64,000 nucleotides of DNA from Sphingobacterium deserti. Lineage in GTDB: Bacteria; Bacteroidota; Bacteroidia; Sphingobacteriales; Sphingobacteriaceae. Shown piece by piece: positions 34,736 to 43,590 of the stretch. The DNA lies in NCBI RefSeq assembly GCF_000757725.1, contig NZ_JJMU01000010.1:62001-126000 (forward strand), written 5' to 3'. Every line of letters begins with the position of its first letter. The first letter of the stretch is position 1. The notes under the pieces are model-generated. The model ran no database searches. It had not been told where the DNA came from and saw nothing but the letters and a program-made list of their open reading frames with translations. Both the position numbers and the translations under genes were made by a program.

Positions 34736-37700
34736 TTAAAATTTAAATTGAATTCCCGTCATCCACTGCGCCATAGACGGAAGGTGTGTAAAGCTCCCTT
34801 TCAAATCCGAGGTGTAATTTCTTATCACCCCGGGAGTCATTCCATTTATAGGGACAATTTCAGGGTCGCCACCCGTATATTTGGTAAATGTCAATAGATT
34901 TCGGCCTGTAGCATATATTCGTATAGATTTGAGGTAGCTATTCTCCTTCAGATTGAAAGTGTACCCCGCAGATACATTGTCTAACTTTATAAAACTGCCA
35001 TCTTCTAAGAAATAATCGCTAAGAATAGCATAGGTGCTGGAACTTGTGAGCTTTGAGTATTTACTATCTGGATCGAAAGCAGATTCCAGCACGTTTCTGT
35101 TGCCACCACCCACTGGCGTTCCAATGTAGAAAGCAAATGTATTGAAGATGTCATAGCCCGCCGCTCCCCTGAAAAAAATGGATAGGTCCGCATTTTTATA
35201 AGTAAAAGTGTGCCCCATGCTAAACGTAAATTTTGGAAGCCCGTTACCCACATATTGTCTATCATCTGCATTTGCCTCATTTGCCGGAATCACATTTCCA
35301 CCCCTATCGTACACCATCATCGGCCCACCCGTGTTCTCAGCCGCTTTGAGCATATAAAAGCTCCCAACCCTTCGCCCCTCTTCTACGCGCTGGGCAAACC
35401 CGGGACTACCTGGCGCAGACATTTCAACTTCGTTAATGAACGTACCACCATTGTACAATTGGTTGGAGAGTTCGACCAACTTATTTCCCAGCGTGGCTCC
35501 AGTGAGCGAAATATCATATTTAAAACTTGGCTTATCTATCACTTTCCCATTCAACTGGAACTGAACGCCCCAATTTCTCATTGTACCCACGTTCGCATAT
35601 ACTTGCGCTCTTGCGCCGGAACTAGGTGGATATATACCAGGAAAGTAATTATTAGGAGGAGCCACGGGTATAGGAAGCGGATACAAGCCCAACAAATCCT
35701 TATTGTTCCTGATGTAGTAATTTAAAGCGCCTGATATACGATTGTTAAATACGGCAAAATCAAGCCCAAAATTATAACTCTCCGTAGTTTCCCATTGCAA
35801 TTCTGGATTTGGGATATTGAGAATACCAAACGTACTGTATTGCGTTCCCAGGTAAGGGTATGTACCAAAGGATCTAAACGAATTTAGGGATTGGTAACTG
35901 GGAAAGTCTTGATTTCCTGTCACCCCATAGTCCATGCGCAGTTTCATATCGTTTATCCATTGTACGTTGCTTAGAAAAGATTCTTCTTTCATACGCCATG
36001 CAGCCGAGAAACCATAGAAATTACCCCATTTACTGTCAGGACCAAATTTTGAAGAACCCTCATGCCGTATACTTGCTGTAGCATAGTACCGGCTATTGAA
36101 AGAATAAGTAGCGCGCCCGAGAAAAGCAATCAACTTCGAATCGTTTCTGTAGCTCCCCACTCTTCCGGCAGGATTATCTCTAATGTAATTTAGGTCGCCA
36201 TCCCCTAGATTATTATATCCATACGCGTCAGACGGGAAATTACCTCCGCTAGCCGAAAACCCATTATTGTCAAAATAGGAGTAGGAATAACCTCCTAGCA
36301 CATCTAGCTTGTGCCGGTCTACGCTTAGGGAATAATTACCCGTCCAGTCGAAGTTATATATACTGCTGGTATTTAAATTTTGACTCGCTACAGGACTTCC
36401 TCGCATCGTACCAAAATTATATTGAAAAGAGGAAATACTGTTTGACGGGGCGAAATATTGACCGTTTGTATTAACATAGCTTTGACCAATAGCAATGGTT
36501 GAAGAAAGGTTATTCAATAAATTTATCCTTGCAGAACCGCTCCAGTCCAGGTAAAAGGATTTGAATCCATTATCCACCAATGTCAGCTGATCCAACGGAT
36601 TATTATTCTCAATATAGGACAATCTGCCGGGTGCGTTAGGATCATAAACTGGCCGAGTGGGATTTAACATAAGCGCATAAGTGAACGTATTATTTTCACC
36701 ACCATAATCAGCATACTTACCGTTTACAAATCGCGGCGATACGTTCAAACTCAGGTTTAGCAATTTATTTAAAGGATTATGATTGAGTACCAGTTGCGCG
36801 CCATATTCTTTTCGCATGGAACGGATATCAATACCTTCACCTGTTTTGTAGTCTACACTGGCCAAATAGTTGGTACGCGGCCCTCCGCCTGAAAACTGAA
36901 TGCTGTGTTTCTGTCCGACAGCAGGCCTTCGTGTTAATACATCAAACCAGTCTGTTCTTGCGCCATAGTCTGGCCCTCTCCTGACGTCTGCCGGAAAATC
37001 TGTGGATGTATATCGCACATACTCATCCGCAGAGAGGGTTTGCAACCTATTGTTTGGATAATCAAATGTAAAGTAGCTATTGGTGGTAATATCATCTGTT
37101 TCCGTTCCCTTCTTCGTGGTGATGATTATAACACCATTACTCCCCCGTGTACCATAAATAGCCGCCGCCGCACCCCCTTGCAATACATCTATTGACTCGA
37201 TGTTATCATTGTTGATATTTTGCGGATTACCACCCGGCACCCCGTTGATAATATACAAAGGTTGGATACCTGCATTTCTTGATGATACACCTTGCATCTG
37301 TACAGAAGGCGTAGCATTCGGATCGGAAGTACTCGTATTGGAAATTGTTAATCCAGCCACTTTACCCTGAATGGCCATCAATGCGCCGCTATTGCCGCCT
37401 ACATTCAATAACTCTTTAGCGCTAACATGCGCAACAGAGGTGGTCACCTCTTTTTTATCTAATGTTCCATAACCTACATTGATCTGTACAACCTCAAGTT
37501 CGGCTATCACTGGTTCCATTTTAATCAAAATATCTGTGCTAGCGCCTAGTGAAAGGGTTTGCTTTCGATAGCCCGTAAAAGATACGGTGAGCGAGTCTCG
37601 CTCGTTTGCTTGCACGGTAAATCGCCCCATCTCTGAGGTTTGTGTTCCTTCTCCAGTACGCTGTACAATAACAGACACTCCGCGCATGACCATTCCAGCT

Positions 37701-37807
37701 TCATTGACAACTTTCCCACTGTAAACTTTTGTGTTTTGAGCGGATAGGGAGAAATGCATTACCAAAAAAAGTATGGTAAGCAAATAGCTTGTACTTTGCA
37801 TTTTCAT
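34736..37807 (-). CDS. SusC/RagA-type TonB-linked outer-membrane protein
   Basis: A 1023-residue transporter. It has a signal peptide ending LSAQ, a carboxypeptidase-regulatory-like domain (KVYSGKVVNEAGMVMRGVSV), the linker IAELEVVQINVGYGTLDKKEVTTSVAHV and a plug with ALMAIQGKVAGLTISN and IDVLQGGAAAAIYGTRGSNGVIIITTKKG. The long barrel ends with WMTGIQFKF. It takes up the nutrient bound by the cotranscribed SusD. The promoter carries the same -7 octamer as the other susC gene in this window. The divergent AraC gene 550 bp away is the obvious candidate regulator. Confidence 0.95.
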   Translation of the reverse strand: MKMQSTSYLLTILFLVMHFSLSAQNTKVYSGKVVNEAGMVMRGVSVIVQRTGEGTQTSEMGRFTVQANERDSLTVSFTGYRKQTLSLGASTDILIKMEPVIAELEVVQINVGYGTLDKKEVTTSVAHVSAKELLNVGGNSGALMAIQGKVAGLTISNTSTSDPNATPSVQMQGVSSRNAGIQPLYIINGVPGGNPQNINNDNIESIDVLQGGAAAAIYGTRGSNGVIIITTKKGTETDDITTNSYFTFDYPNNRLQTLSADEYVRYTSTDFPADVRRGPDYGARTDWFDVLTRRPAVGQKHSIQFSGGGPRTNYLASVDYKTGEGIDIRSMRKEYGAQLVLNHNPLNKLLNLSLNVSPRFVNGKYADYGGENNTFTYALMLNPTRPVYDPNAPGRLSYIENNNPLDQLTLVDNGFKSFYLDWSGSARINLLNNLSSTIAIGQSYVNTNGQYFAPSNSISSFQYNFGTMRGSPVASQNLNTSSIYNFDWTGNYSLSVDRHKLDVLGGYSYSYFDNNGFSASGGNFPSDAYGYNNLGDGDLNYIRDNPAGRVGSYRNDSKLIAFLGRATYSFNSRYYATASIRHEGSSKFGPDSKWGNFYGFSAAWRMKEESFLSNVQWINDMKLRMDYGVTGNQDFPSYQSLNSFRSFGTYPYLGTQYSTFGILNIPNPELQWETTESYNFGLDFAVFNNRISGALNYYIRNNKDLLGLYPLPIPVAPPNNYFPGIYPPSSGARAQVYANVGTMRNWGVQFQLNGKVIDKPSFKYDISLTGATLGNKLVELSNQLYNGGTFINEVEMSAPGSPGFAQRVEEGRRVGSFYMLKAAENTGGPMMVYDRGGNVIPANEANADDRQYVGNGLPKFTFSMGHTFTYKNADLSIFFRGAAGYDIFNTFAFYIGTPVGGGNRNVLESAFDPDSKYSKLTSSSTYAILSDYFLEDGSFIKLDNVSAGYTFNLKENSYLKSIRIYATGRNLLTFTKYTGGDPEIVPINGMTPGVIRNYTSDLKGSFTHLPSMAQWMTGIQFKF

Positions 37808-38207
37808 AATTTTTTGAATTTGACGTCTGTATTGCTTTTACGTTAGGTGTTTAGTTTTTGTCGAGAAAATCGACGCTGTGATTGTTAGCGGCAGTTGCTG
37901 TGAAACAGCGCTTCGGGCACAACCTAGTTCGACCGCTATAGCCTGCAAAGTGTTTCTCATACTTCGTTGATCAAGATTTCGTTTATAATATAGTCAGTTA
38001 TAGGACACGTTTAAATATTATTACGTTTCAAACCTACATTTCAAATGTACCACACAATAAGCAACCAGTTCAACTCTTATGTAACTAAAAAAATATGTTA
38101 TCTTGCTATATTTATAAATTACATTAATAAATTAAACAAAACTAATTATGCATAATATATTTCAATACACATAACATTATTGCATTTATACCACTAAACA
38201 TCAACAA
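37808..38207. promoter_or_regulatory. Long control region between susC and the AraC-type gene
   Basis: This is 400 bp of AT-rich sequence with no supported gene apart from the short frame described next. It contains the susC promoter (38044-38051) and leaves a susC leader of about 230 nt. I see no perfect long inverted repeat that would be an evident AraC site. Confidence 0.45.
38044..38051 (-). promoter_or_regulatory. -7 promoter element (TACATTTG) of the second susC gene
   Basis: Minus-strand TACATTTG matches TAnnTTTG, and a TTG (38073-38075, read on the minus strand) lies 21 bp upstream, the right distance for the -33 element. Confidence 0.5.
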
Positions 38208-38345
38208 ATGAAGAAAAGTAATACAAAAATTACCGAAATAGTTATCGACCGTCTTATGCAGCTGCTGCTTTCGATATCACCTATAACTACTGATTTACAG
38301 ACTCTTAATAATACGAGTCATCGATGCGTGTACAGCGAATCATAA
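38208..38345 (+). CDS. Possible short frame (45 codons) before the AraC gene
   Basis: ATG to TAA, ending 9 bp before the AraC start. The product begins MKKSNTKITEIVIDRLMQLL and has no recognisable domain. It could be a leader peptide coupled to the regulator, or chance. Length alone is no support, because the region is AT-rich. Confidence 0.25.
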   Translation: MKKSNTKITEIVIDRLMQLLLSISPITTDLQTLNNTSHRCVYSES

Positions 38346-38354
38346 TTTCCAGTA

Positions 38355-39212
38355 ATGAAAACTTTAATTCAAAAAATTCATATCGAAGCGGACTATTCTT
38401 TTGCCTGCCGAACATACCGCACACCGGACTTCGAAACGGCTTGGCATAAGCACGTAGAGTGTGAATTAATCCTTATCACTGCAGGCAATGGCACAGCCTT
38501 AATTGGTGATCACATAGGCGACTATATGGAAGGTGATGTCTTCCTGTTGAATATGAATCTACCCCATTGGTTCCGAAAATCGAAGAATGAGGATATTGGA
38601 AGCGCTATTGTCGTACATTTTAAAAAAGATTTTTGGGGAGAGAAGTTCTTGAATTTACCGGAGCTGGCTACGATTGCGCGTGTTCTACAAAATGAAAACA
38701 CCGGTATACAATTGACAGGCGAGCTGCAAAAAGAGATCGCTCAGTTCTTGAGACGGATGGAACAAACAGCAGGTTTCGACCGCATTCAATTACTTTTGAC
38801 CAGTCTACAGTGTATTGGTGAATCATCAGAACAAAACATAATTACAACAGCTTTCGACGGCGTATCCAGTAAGGAAGAGAATTCCATAATCGAAGCAGTG
38901 ATGGAATATTCTTTCAAGAATTTCCTAAACCCCATATCGCTAAAAGAGATTGCTGCTATCGCGAATATGTCTATTTCAACCTTTTGTCGATTCTTTAAGA
39001 AGAATATAAAAAAAAGTTACTTCGATTTTCTCAAAGAAATTCGAGTCAGCCATGCTTGTAAATTGTTACGAGAGAGTGACACGCCCGTCCTCGCGGTTTG
39101 TTATCATTGTGGATACAATAGTTGGTCACATTTTAGCAAACAGTTTAAGGCTGTAAAAAAGGCATCGCCTTTACAGTACCGAAAACAATACCGCGTAGGT
39201 GGCAAACTTTGA
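38355..39212 (+). CDS. AraC-family transcription regulator with cupin-type sensor
   Basis: A 285-residue protein. Residues about 15-95 form an AraC_binding cupin barrel (TAWHKHVECELILITAGNGTALIGDH, GDVFLLNMNLPHWF). Residues about 185-280 are a double helix-turn-helix domain (ISLKEIAAIANMSISTFCRFFKKNI and VLAVCYHCGYNSWSHFSKQFKAVKKASPLQYRK). This family binds a small ligand, often a sugar or its breakdown product, and activates nearby catabolic genes. Its position between a divergent SusC/SusD pair and a semialdehyde dehydrogenase suggests it controls one or both. Confidence 0.9.
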   Translation: MKTLIQKIHIEADYSFACRTYRTPDFETAWHKHVECELILITAGNGTALIGDHIGDYMEGDVFLLNMNLPHWFRKSKNEDIGSAIVVHFKKDFWGEKFLNLPELATIARVLQNENTGIQLTGELQKEIAQFLRRMEQTAGFDRIQLLLTSLQCIGESSEQNIITTAFDGVSSKEENSIIEAVMEYSFKNFLNPISLKEIAAIANMSISTFCRFFKKNIKKSYFDFLKEIRVSHACKLLRESDTPVLAVCYHCGYNSWSHFSKQFKAVKKASPLQYRKQYRVGGKL

Positions 39213-39314
39213 GCCGTTGCTTAACAGCTTATTGTGTTCTCCTTTTAGCGAGCAAATGCAAGCTTTCTGGATGATGCAAGCAGAAAGTTGGAAGGCATCT
39301 ATTCGAAAGCTTTA

Positions 39315-39331
39315 TTAGGAAACTTTCCTAA
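39315..39331. promoter_or_regulatory. Perfect inverted repeat TTAGGAAA-C-TTTCCTAA before gabD
   Basis: An 8-1-8 perfect palindrome whose right end is 32 bp upstream of the ATG of the aldehyde dehydrogenase gene. It has no T-run and is too far from the AraC gene's stop to be an obvious terminator. It is a plausible operator. Confidence 0.4.
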
Positions 39332-39363
39332 CAAATCCTTGTTTACAAAATAAAACAGCACCT

Positions 39364-40794
39364 ATGACAAAGACACTTTTCACAGAACAAGCCTATATAG
39401 ACGGTCGTTTTATAACAGGAAAAACGAGTTTTGCTGTTGTGAATCCGGCAACAGGAGAATCGTTAGGCTCCGTTCCGGATCTGACTGTTGAAGATACGAA
39501 AAAAGCTATTGACGCCGCGGAGAAAGCTTGGATGAACTGGAGGAACGTTCCGGTTGGTGAGCGCTGCCTCGTGGTTAGAAAGATCTTCGATCTTATCAAT
39601 CAACATAAGGACGAGCTTGCCGAGATCATGACCAAAGAGAGTGGTAAGCCCCTCGCAGAATCGCTGGTGGAGGTTGATTATGCAAATTCTTTTATGGAGT
39701 GGTTTTCAGAGGAGGGCAAGCGCGCGTATGGAGAAACTATCCCCGCTATAAAGCGAGGCACACGGCTCGCCACTATCAAACAAGGGGTGGGTGTTGTTGC
39801 TGCGATAACGCCATGGAATTTTCCATTAGCGATGATCACGCGAAAAGTGGCGCCTGCATTGGTAGCAGGCTGCACGGTTGTTTTAAAGCCTGCATCACAA
39901 ACGCCATTTTCGGCGTTAGCGCTGGCGAAGATAGCAGAGCTAGTGGGGCTTCCAAGGGGTGTCTTCAATATTATCACCTCGAAAGATAGCAAAGGCGTAG
40001 GAAAAGAACTAGCCACCAATACAGCGGTACGTAAAATATCATTTACCGGCTCTACTGCAGTAGGCGTCACCCTTATGCAACAAGCTGCGGAAACAGTGAA
40101 GCGCGTATCGATGGAGTTGGGAGGAAATGCTCCCTTCATCGTGTTTGAAGATGCTGATATCGATAAGGCGGTAGAAGGTGCGATAGCGGGAAAATTTAGA
40201 AACGCCGGACAAACCTGTGTTGCAGTTAATAGATTCTACGTTCAAGACAGCATCTATCAAGAATTTTCAGAACGACTCACGGCAGCGGTGAAAAAATTAA
40301 AGGTTGGGGATGGGATGAAAAAAGGCGTCCAGGTTGGCCCGTTGATTAACCAAAAAGGTTTGGAAAAAGTAAAAGAACATGTTGCAGACGCGCTTGCAAA
40401 AGGCGCAGAAATTGCCACTGGAGGAAAGGTGATTAAAGATCTCTTTTTTGAGCCGACGGTGTTGGTAAATGTCCCACATGACGCAGCTATTGCGCAGGAA
40501 GAAACATTTGGCCCTATTTGTTCTTTGTTTTCATTCAAGACGGAAGAAGAAGCAATAAGGTTGGCAAACGACACGCCATTTGGCCTTGCAGCCTATTTTT
40601 ATTCCTCAAATATCTTTCGCTGCCAACGGGTGGCTGAGCAGATCGAATCGGGAATGGTAGGGATAAATACGGGAATGGTTTCCAATGCTTCCGCACCATT
40701 TGGTGGGATCAAGCAGTCTGGCTTGGGGCGTGAGGGTGCTAAATATGGGCTTGACGAATATCTAGAAGTGAAATACCTGTGTTATGGGGAGTAA
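39364..40794 (+). CDS. gabD: NAD(P)-dependent succinate-semialdehyde dehydrogenase
   Basis: A 476-residue aldehyde dehydrogenase. Catalytic residues are all present: N152 (TPWNFP), K175 (VLKPAS), the glycine motif FTGSTAVG (227-234), E251 (MELGGNAP) and nucleophile C285 (NAGQTCVA). The ending SNASAPFGGIKQSGLGREGAKYGLDEYLEVKYLC is typical of the GabD branch that oxidises succinate semialdehyde to succinate. Other semialdehydes are possible substrates. No GABA transaminase is adjacent. The 3' end of the gene is part of a long hairpin that includes the stop codon. Confidence 0.88.
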   Translation: MTKTLFTEQAYIDGRFITGKTSFAVVNPATGESLGSVPDLTVEDTKKAIDAAEKAWMNWRNVPVGERCLVVRKIFDLINQHKDELAEIMTKESGKPLAESLVEVDYANSFMEWFSEEGKRAYGETIPAIKRGTRLATIKQGVGVVAAITPWNFPLAMITRKVAPALVAGCTVVLKPASQTPFSALALAKIAELVGLPRGVFNIITSKDSKGVGKELATNTAVRKISFTGSTAVGVTLMQQAAETVKRVSMELGGNAPFIVFEDADIDKAVEGAIAGKFRNAGQTCVAVNRFYVQDSIYQEFSERLTAAVKKLKVGDGMKKGVQVGPLINQKGLEKVKEHVADALAKGAEIATGGKVIKDLFFEPTVLVNVPHDAAIAQEETFGPICSLFSFKTEEEAIRLANDTPFGLAAYFYSSNIFRCQRVAEQIESGMVGINTGMVSNASAPFGGIKQSGLGREGAKYGLDEYLEVKYLCYGE

Positions 40795-40809
40795 TGCTCC
40801 ATAACACAG
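40777..40809. terminator. Long hairpin spanning the gabD stop codon
   Basis: CTGTGTTATGG-GAG pairs with CTC-CATAACACAG with the TAA stop in the loop. It sits between convergent genes 9 bp from the stop of the minus-strand gene. No T-run follows on either strand. Confidence 0.5.
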
Positions 40810-40817
40810 ATAACGCG

Positions 40818-41321
40818 CTACCAAAGATGGTAACGCAAACCAAACATGATGAAGTTAGGGTCGAACTGTTCCCAATCGAAATGGTACTTGACTTTATAGC
40901 CGCCGTATACGGACACATTTACTTCCGGAAAATAATAGCTTACACCTAGCTGCCCATTGGCTACGGTAAAGCTTCGACGAGCCTCTGGTGTAACAACGTC
41001 GACTTCATCCTCGTTAAACCGGTAAAAATCCTGACTCAAGCCGGCACCCAAAAATACGTTAAAGTTACTTTGTTCCCGATCTAGGAAGGAAAAAAGATAG
41101 TCTGCGCCTGCAGCAACGTAGCCATTGCGTCCGTAAACCTGTGCTTGCACCGACGAAAAAGTTCCAAAGTCGTACTTACCTTGTATACCAAAAGCACCGT
41201 TGTAAGTTGGTGATTCCAACTGCACATCGCCGTAAAAACCAAAGGCCCATTCATGATTTTCCTGTGCGCTCGCTGTAAAAGCTAGCATGATCAGGGTAAA
41301 AAGTAAGCTGATATTTTTCAT
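40818..41321 (-). CDS. Outer-membrane beta-barrel protein
   Basis: 167 residues: a signal peptide (MKNISLLFTLIMLAFTASAQ) and then alternating strands with aromatic belts (WAFGFYGDVQL, GAFGIQGKYDFG, NVFLGAGLSQDFYRF, GQLGVSYYFPEVNVSVYGGYKVKYHF, FIMFGLRYHLW). This fits a small eight-strand outer-membrane barrel ending in an aromatic residue. Function unknown. It starts 11 bp after the hemJ stop and is probably cotranscribed with it. Confidence 0.8.
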   Translation of the reverse strand: MKNISLLFTLIMLAFTASAQENHEWAFGFYGDVQLESPTYNGAFGIQGKYDFGTFSSVQAQVYGRNGYVAAGADYLFSFLDREQSNFNVFLGAGLSQDFYRFNEDEVDVVTPEARRSFTVANGQLGVSYYFPEVNVSVYGGYKVKYHFDWEQFDPNFIMFGLRYHLW

Positions 41322-41332
41322 AATTCAATTGT

Positions 41333-41884
41333 TTAATCTATATTTTCTCCGCGTGATTTTCTGTACTTTTTGTACAGTTTAATTAATATCATGAGTAAAA
41401 CGGCCAGCCCGATTAAGCCCAATACTCCATAAATCCAGTCAACTGCTGTTCGTAAAACCACTAAAAACACTATCGCAAACAGCACGATCGTTGATAGCTC
41501 ATTCCACAAACGCAATTGTGAGGATGTCCATTTACAACGTTCTTGAGACAACATTGTTTTTATATGCTGACATTTAAAATGGTAAAAAACCAATAAACCT
41601 ACAAAAGCAAGCTTCATCTGCATCCAGCCTTGGCTTAAAAAAGCGGGATTCAAGTAAAGCATGGTACAGGCCGAAGCAATGGTGATATACATCGCCGGCG
41701 TAGTGATAACCCACCACAAGCGACTCTCCATTAAAACAAACTGCGTATGCAACACGCGATACTCTTGCAAAGTCTTTTGCTTCGCCTCCGTGTGATATAT
41801 AAACAAACGAGGCATATAAAACAGGCCTGCCATCCAACAGACCATAAATATAATATGCAATGATTTTGCGTACAGATAAAACAT
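41333..41884 (-). CDS. hemJ: HemJ-type protoporphyrinogen oxidase (CopD/UPF0093 family)
   Basis: About 183 residues with four membrane helices. The conserved histidine and arginine lie in the first helix region (YAKSLHIIFMVCWMAGLFYMPRLFIYH), and the conserved lysine in GWMQMKLAFVGLLVFYHFKC. HemJ oxidises protoporphyrinogen IX to protoporphyrin IX late in heme synthesis. I start at the ATG at 41884; the frame opens two codons earlier with TTG. Its position 150 bp from hemE strengthens the call. Confidence 0.88.
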   Translation of the reverse strand: MFYLYAKSLHIIFMVCWMAGLFYMPRLFIYHTEAKQKTLQEYRVLHTQFVLMESRLWWVITTPAMYITIASACTMLYLNPAFLSQGWMQMKLAFVGLLVFYHFKCQHIKTMLSQERCKWTSSQLRLWNELSTIVLFAIVFLVVLRTAVDWIYGVLGLIGLAVLLMILIKLYKKYRKSRGENID

Positions 41885-42034
41885 GTTCAAAAGCTAAAAA
41901 GGGTTGTCTTTTAATCAAGACTTGAGCATCATTGCAAGAATATCAATCTTTTCATTTAAAACTATAGATTGCTTCGCCATACATCCTTGCAATGACGCAT
42001 CATTTCATTCGCTGTCCTCTGCAGACTCCCCTCA

Positions 42035-43069
42035 CTAATATCTAAATTCTTTCACTACCTCAATCGCATGCTTCACGTTGTCAAATGGTATATCCGGCAT
42101 AATGCCATGACCTAGATTGAAGATAAAACCATTTTGGTCGCGCATTCGCTCGAACAATTGATGTATTTTTTCTGTGATAACCCTTTTATCCGCGTAAAGC
42201 ACAAAAGGATCAAGATTACCTTGTACTGCTATGCCGGCAGGCAATGCTTGTTTGATATTTTTCAGATCAGCATTCCAATCCACCGAGATCACATCCGGAT
42301 TTGCTTCGGCCATCATTCTCGCAAAGACAGAGGATCCCTTACAGAATGATATGACAGGCACCGAACGCTTGATATTAGCAAGGATATATTTGTTATAATA
42401 ATGAGAAAAATCCCGATAATCATTCCACGACAAGGCTATTGCCCAGCTATCAAACAGCTGCACCGCATTGACGCCGGCGTCAATCTGCATATTTAAGTAT
42501 TGGATGGTTACATCCGCAATCTTTTGTAAAATATAATGCGCTAACTGCGGTTCATTATTTAGCAGCAACTTTGTACGCTTGAAATCTTTCGAGGAACCAC
42601 CTTCAACTAAGTAACTCAATATGGTGAACGGAGCACCAGCAAAACCAATCAAAGGAATACTTCCATCTAAACGTTGCTGAATAACACGGATCGCATCCGC
42701 TACATATTGTAACTTGTCGAGGCAGTCTACCGCTAAGTTTTCTGCATCTGCTTTGCTTCTAATAGGGTTGCTGAAGCGTGGGCCTACGCCCTGCTCAAAG
42801 GACAAATCCCCACCCATCGCCTCTGCTGTTACCAGGATGTCTGAAAACAGGATAGCCGCATCGATCCCTAATAGATCAACGGGAAGCATGGTTACATCCG
42901 CTGCTATCTCCGGAGTTTTACACATCTCCAAAAAACTATATTTATTCTTTATCTCCCAATATTCTGGCATAAAGCGTCCTGCCTGACGCATCATCCACAC
43001 GGGAGGTCGTTCTGTTTTTTGCGACAATGCCGCTTTGATCAAAAGGTCGTTCTGTAGAGTTTGATTCAC
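42035..43069 (-). CDS. hemE: Uroporphyrinogen decarboxylase
   Basis: A 344-residue enzyme converting uroporphyrinogen III to coproporphyrinogen III in heme synthesis. The N-terminal RPPVWMMRQAGRFMPEYWE carries the substrate-binding arginines, FAGAPFTILSYLVEGG the central loop, and FNLGHGIMPDIPFDNV the C-terminal signature. Length matches the family. It starts on the base after the stop of the TPR protein gene and belongs to an operon with a histidine kinase and response regulator. Confidence 0.96.
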   Translation of the reverse strand: MNQTLQNDLLIKAALSQKTERPPVWMMRQAGRFMPEYWEIKNKYSFLEMCKTPEIAADVTMLPVDLLGIDAAILFSDILVTAEAMGGDLSFEQGVGPRFSNPIRSKADAENLAVDCLDKLQYVADAIRVIQQRLDGSIPLIGFAGAPFTILSYLVEGGSSKDFKRTKLLLNNEPQLAHYILQKIADVTIQYLNMQIDAGVNAVQLFDSWAIALSWNDYRDFSHYYNKYILANIKRSVPVISFCKGSSVFARMMAEANPDVISVDWNADLKNIKQALPAGIAVQGNLDPFVLYADKRVITEKIHQLFERMRDQNGFIFNLGHGIMPDIPFDNVKHAIEVVKEFRY

Positions 43070-43585
43070 TTAGCTATATTTATTTAGTTCTAATTCTATT
43101 TTCTGAATGATGCCGAGCTGTCTTTCGGTAAGTCTTAATTTCTTGGCCAGTTCGATATAAGCAGGTACGCGTTCATAATTTTTCTTCCGCAAGTTGATAT
43201 TGGCAAGATTAATAAGAACAAACCCTTTTTCGGTATCGCGTTTCCAGGGCAACCGAGATGCCAGCTGAAAATGGTATTCGGCTTCGTCTACCATATCCTG
43301 CTTCAGCCGGATATTTCCCATCATAAACTCGTAATAATTACGCCGCCCCTTACGTAGATTGTTCGGATTTTTGATTTCAGAAAGTAGACGTTCCGTTTTA
43401 TCGTAATCTTGTTTATGAAATGCTTGCGTTGCCAAAAAGACTGTTCCTTCACGGAAATGGCTCCAAATAACATACCCTATACCACCCAAAATATAGACCA
43501 CAATACTGTAGTGCTGGGCGTAGAGTGCATAAAGAAGAAATGCCATCGCGATGGCGATGACAATTATCCGGGACTGTGTATTCAT
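43070..43585 (-). CDS. Membrane-anchored TPR-type protein
   Basis: 171 residues. Two closely spaced N-terminal hydrophobic segments (about residues 7-40) form a hairpin anchor. The rest is helical with TPR-like repeats (FLATQAFHKQDYDKTERLLSEI, YEFMMGNIRLKQDMVDEAEYHFQLA, FVLINLANINLRKKNYERVPAYIELAKKL). It probably acts as a membrane-bound scaffold; the partner is unknown. It lies between the response regulator (5 bp) and hemE (0 bp). Confidence 0.8.
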   Translation of the reverse strand: MNTQSRIIVIAIAMAFLLYALYAQHYSIVVYILGGIGYVIWSHFREGTVFLATQAFHKQDYDKTERLLSEIKNPNNLRKGRRNYYEFMMGNIRLKQDMVDEAEYHFQLASRLPWKRDTEKGFVLINLANINLRKKNYERVPAYIELAKKLRLTERQLGIIQKIELELNKYS

Positions 43586-43590
43586 CTAGT

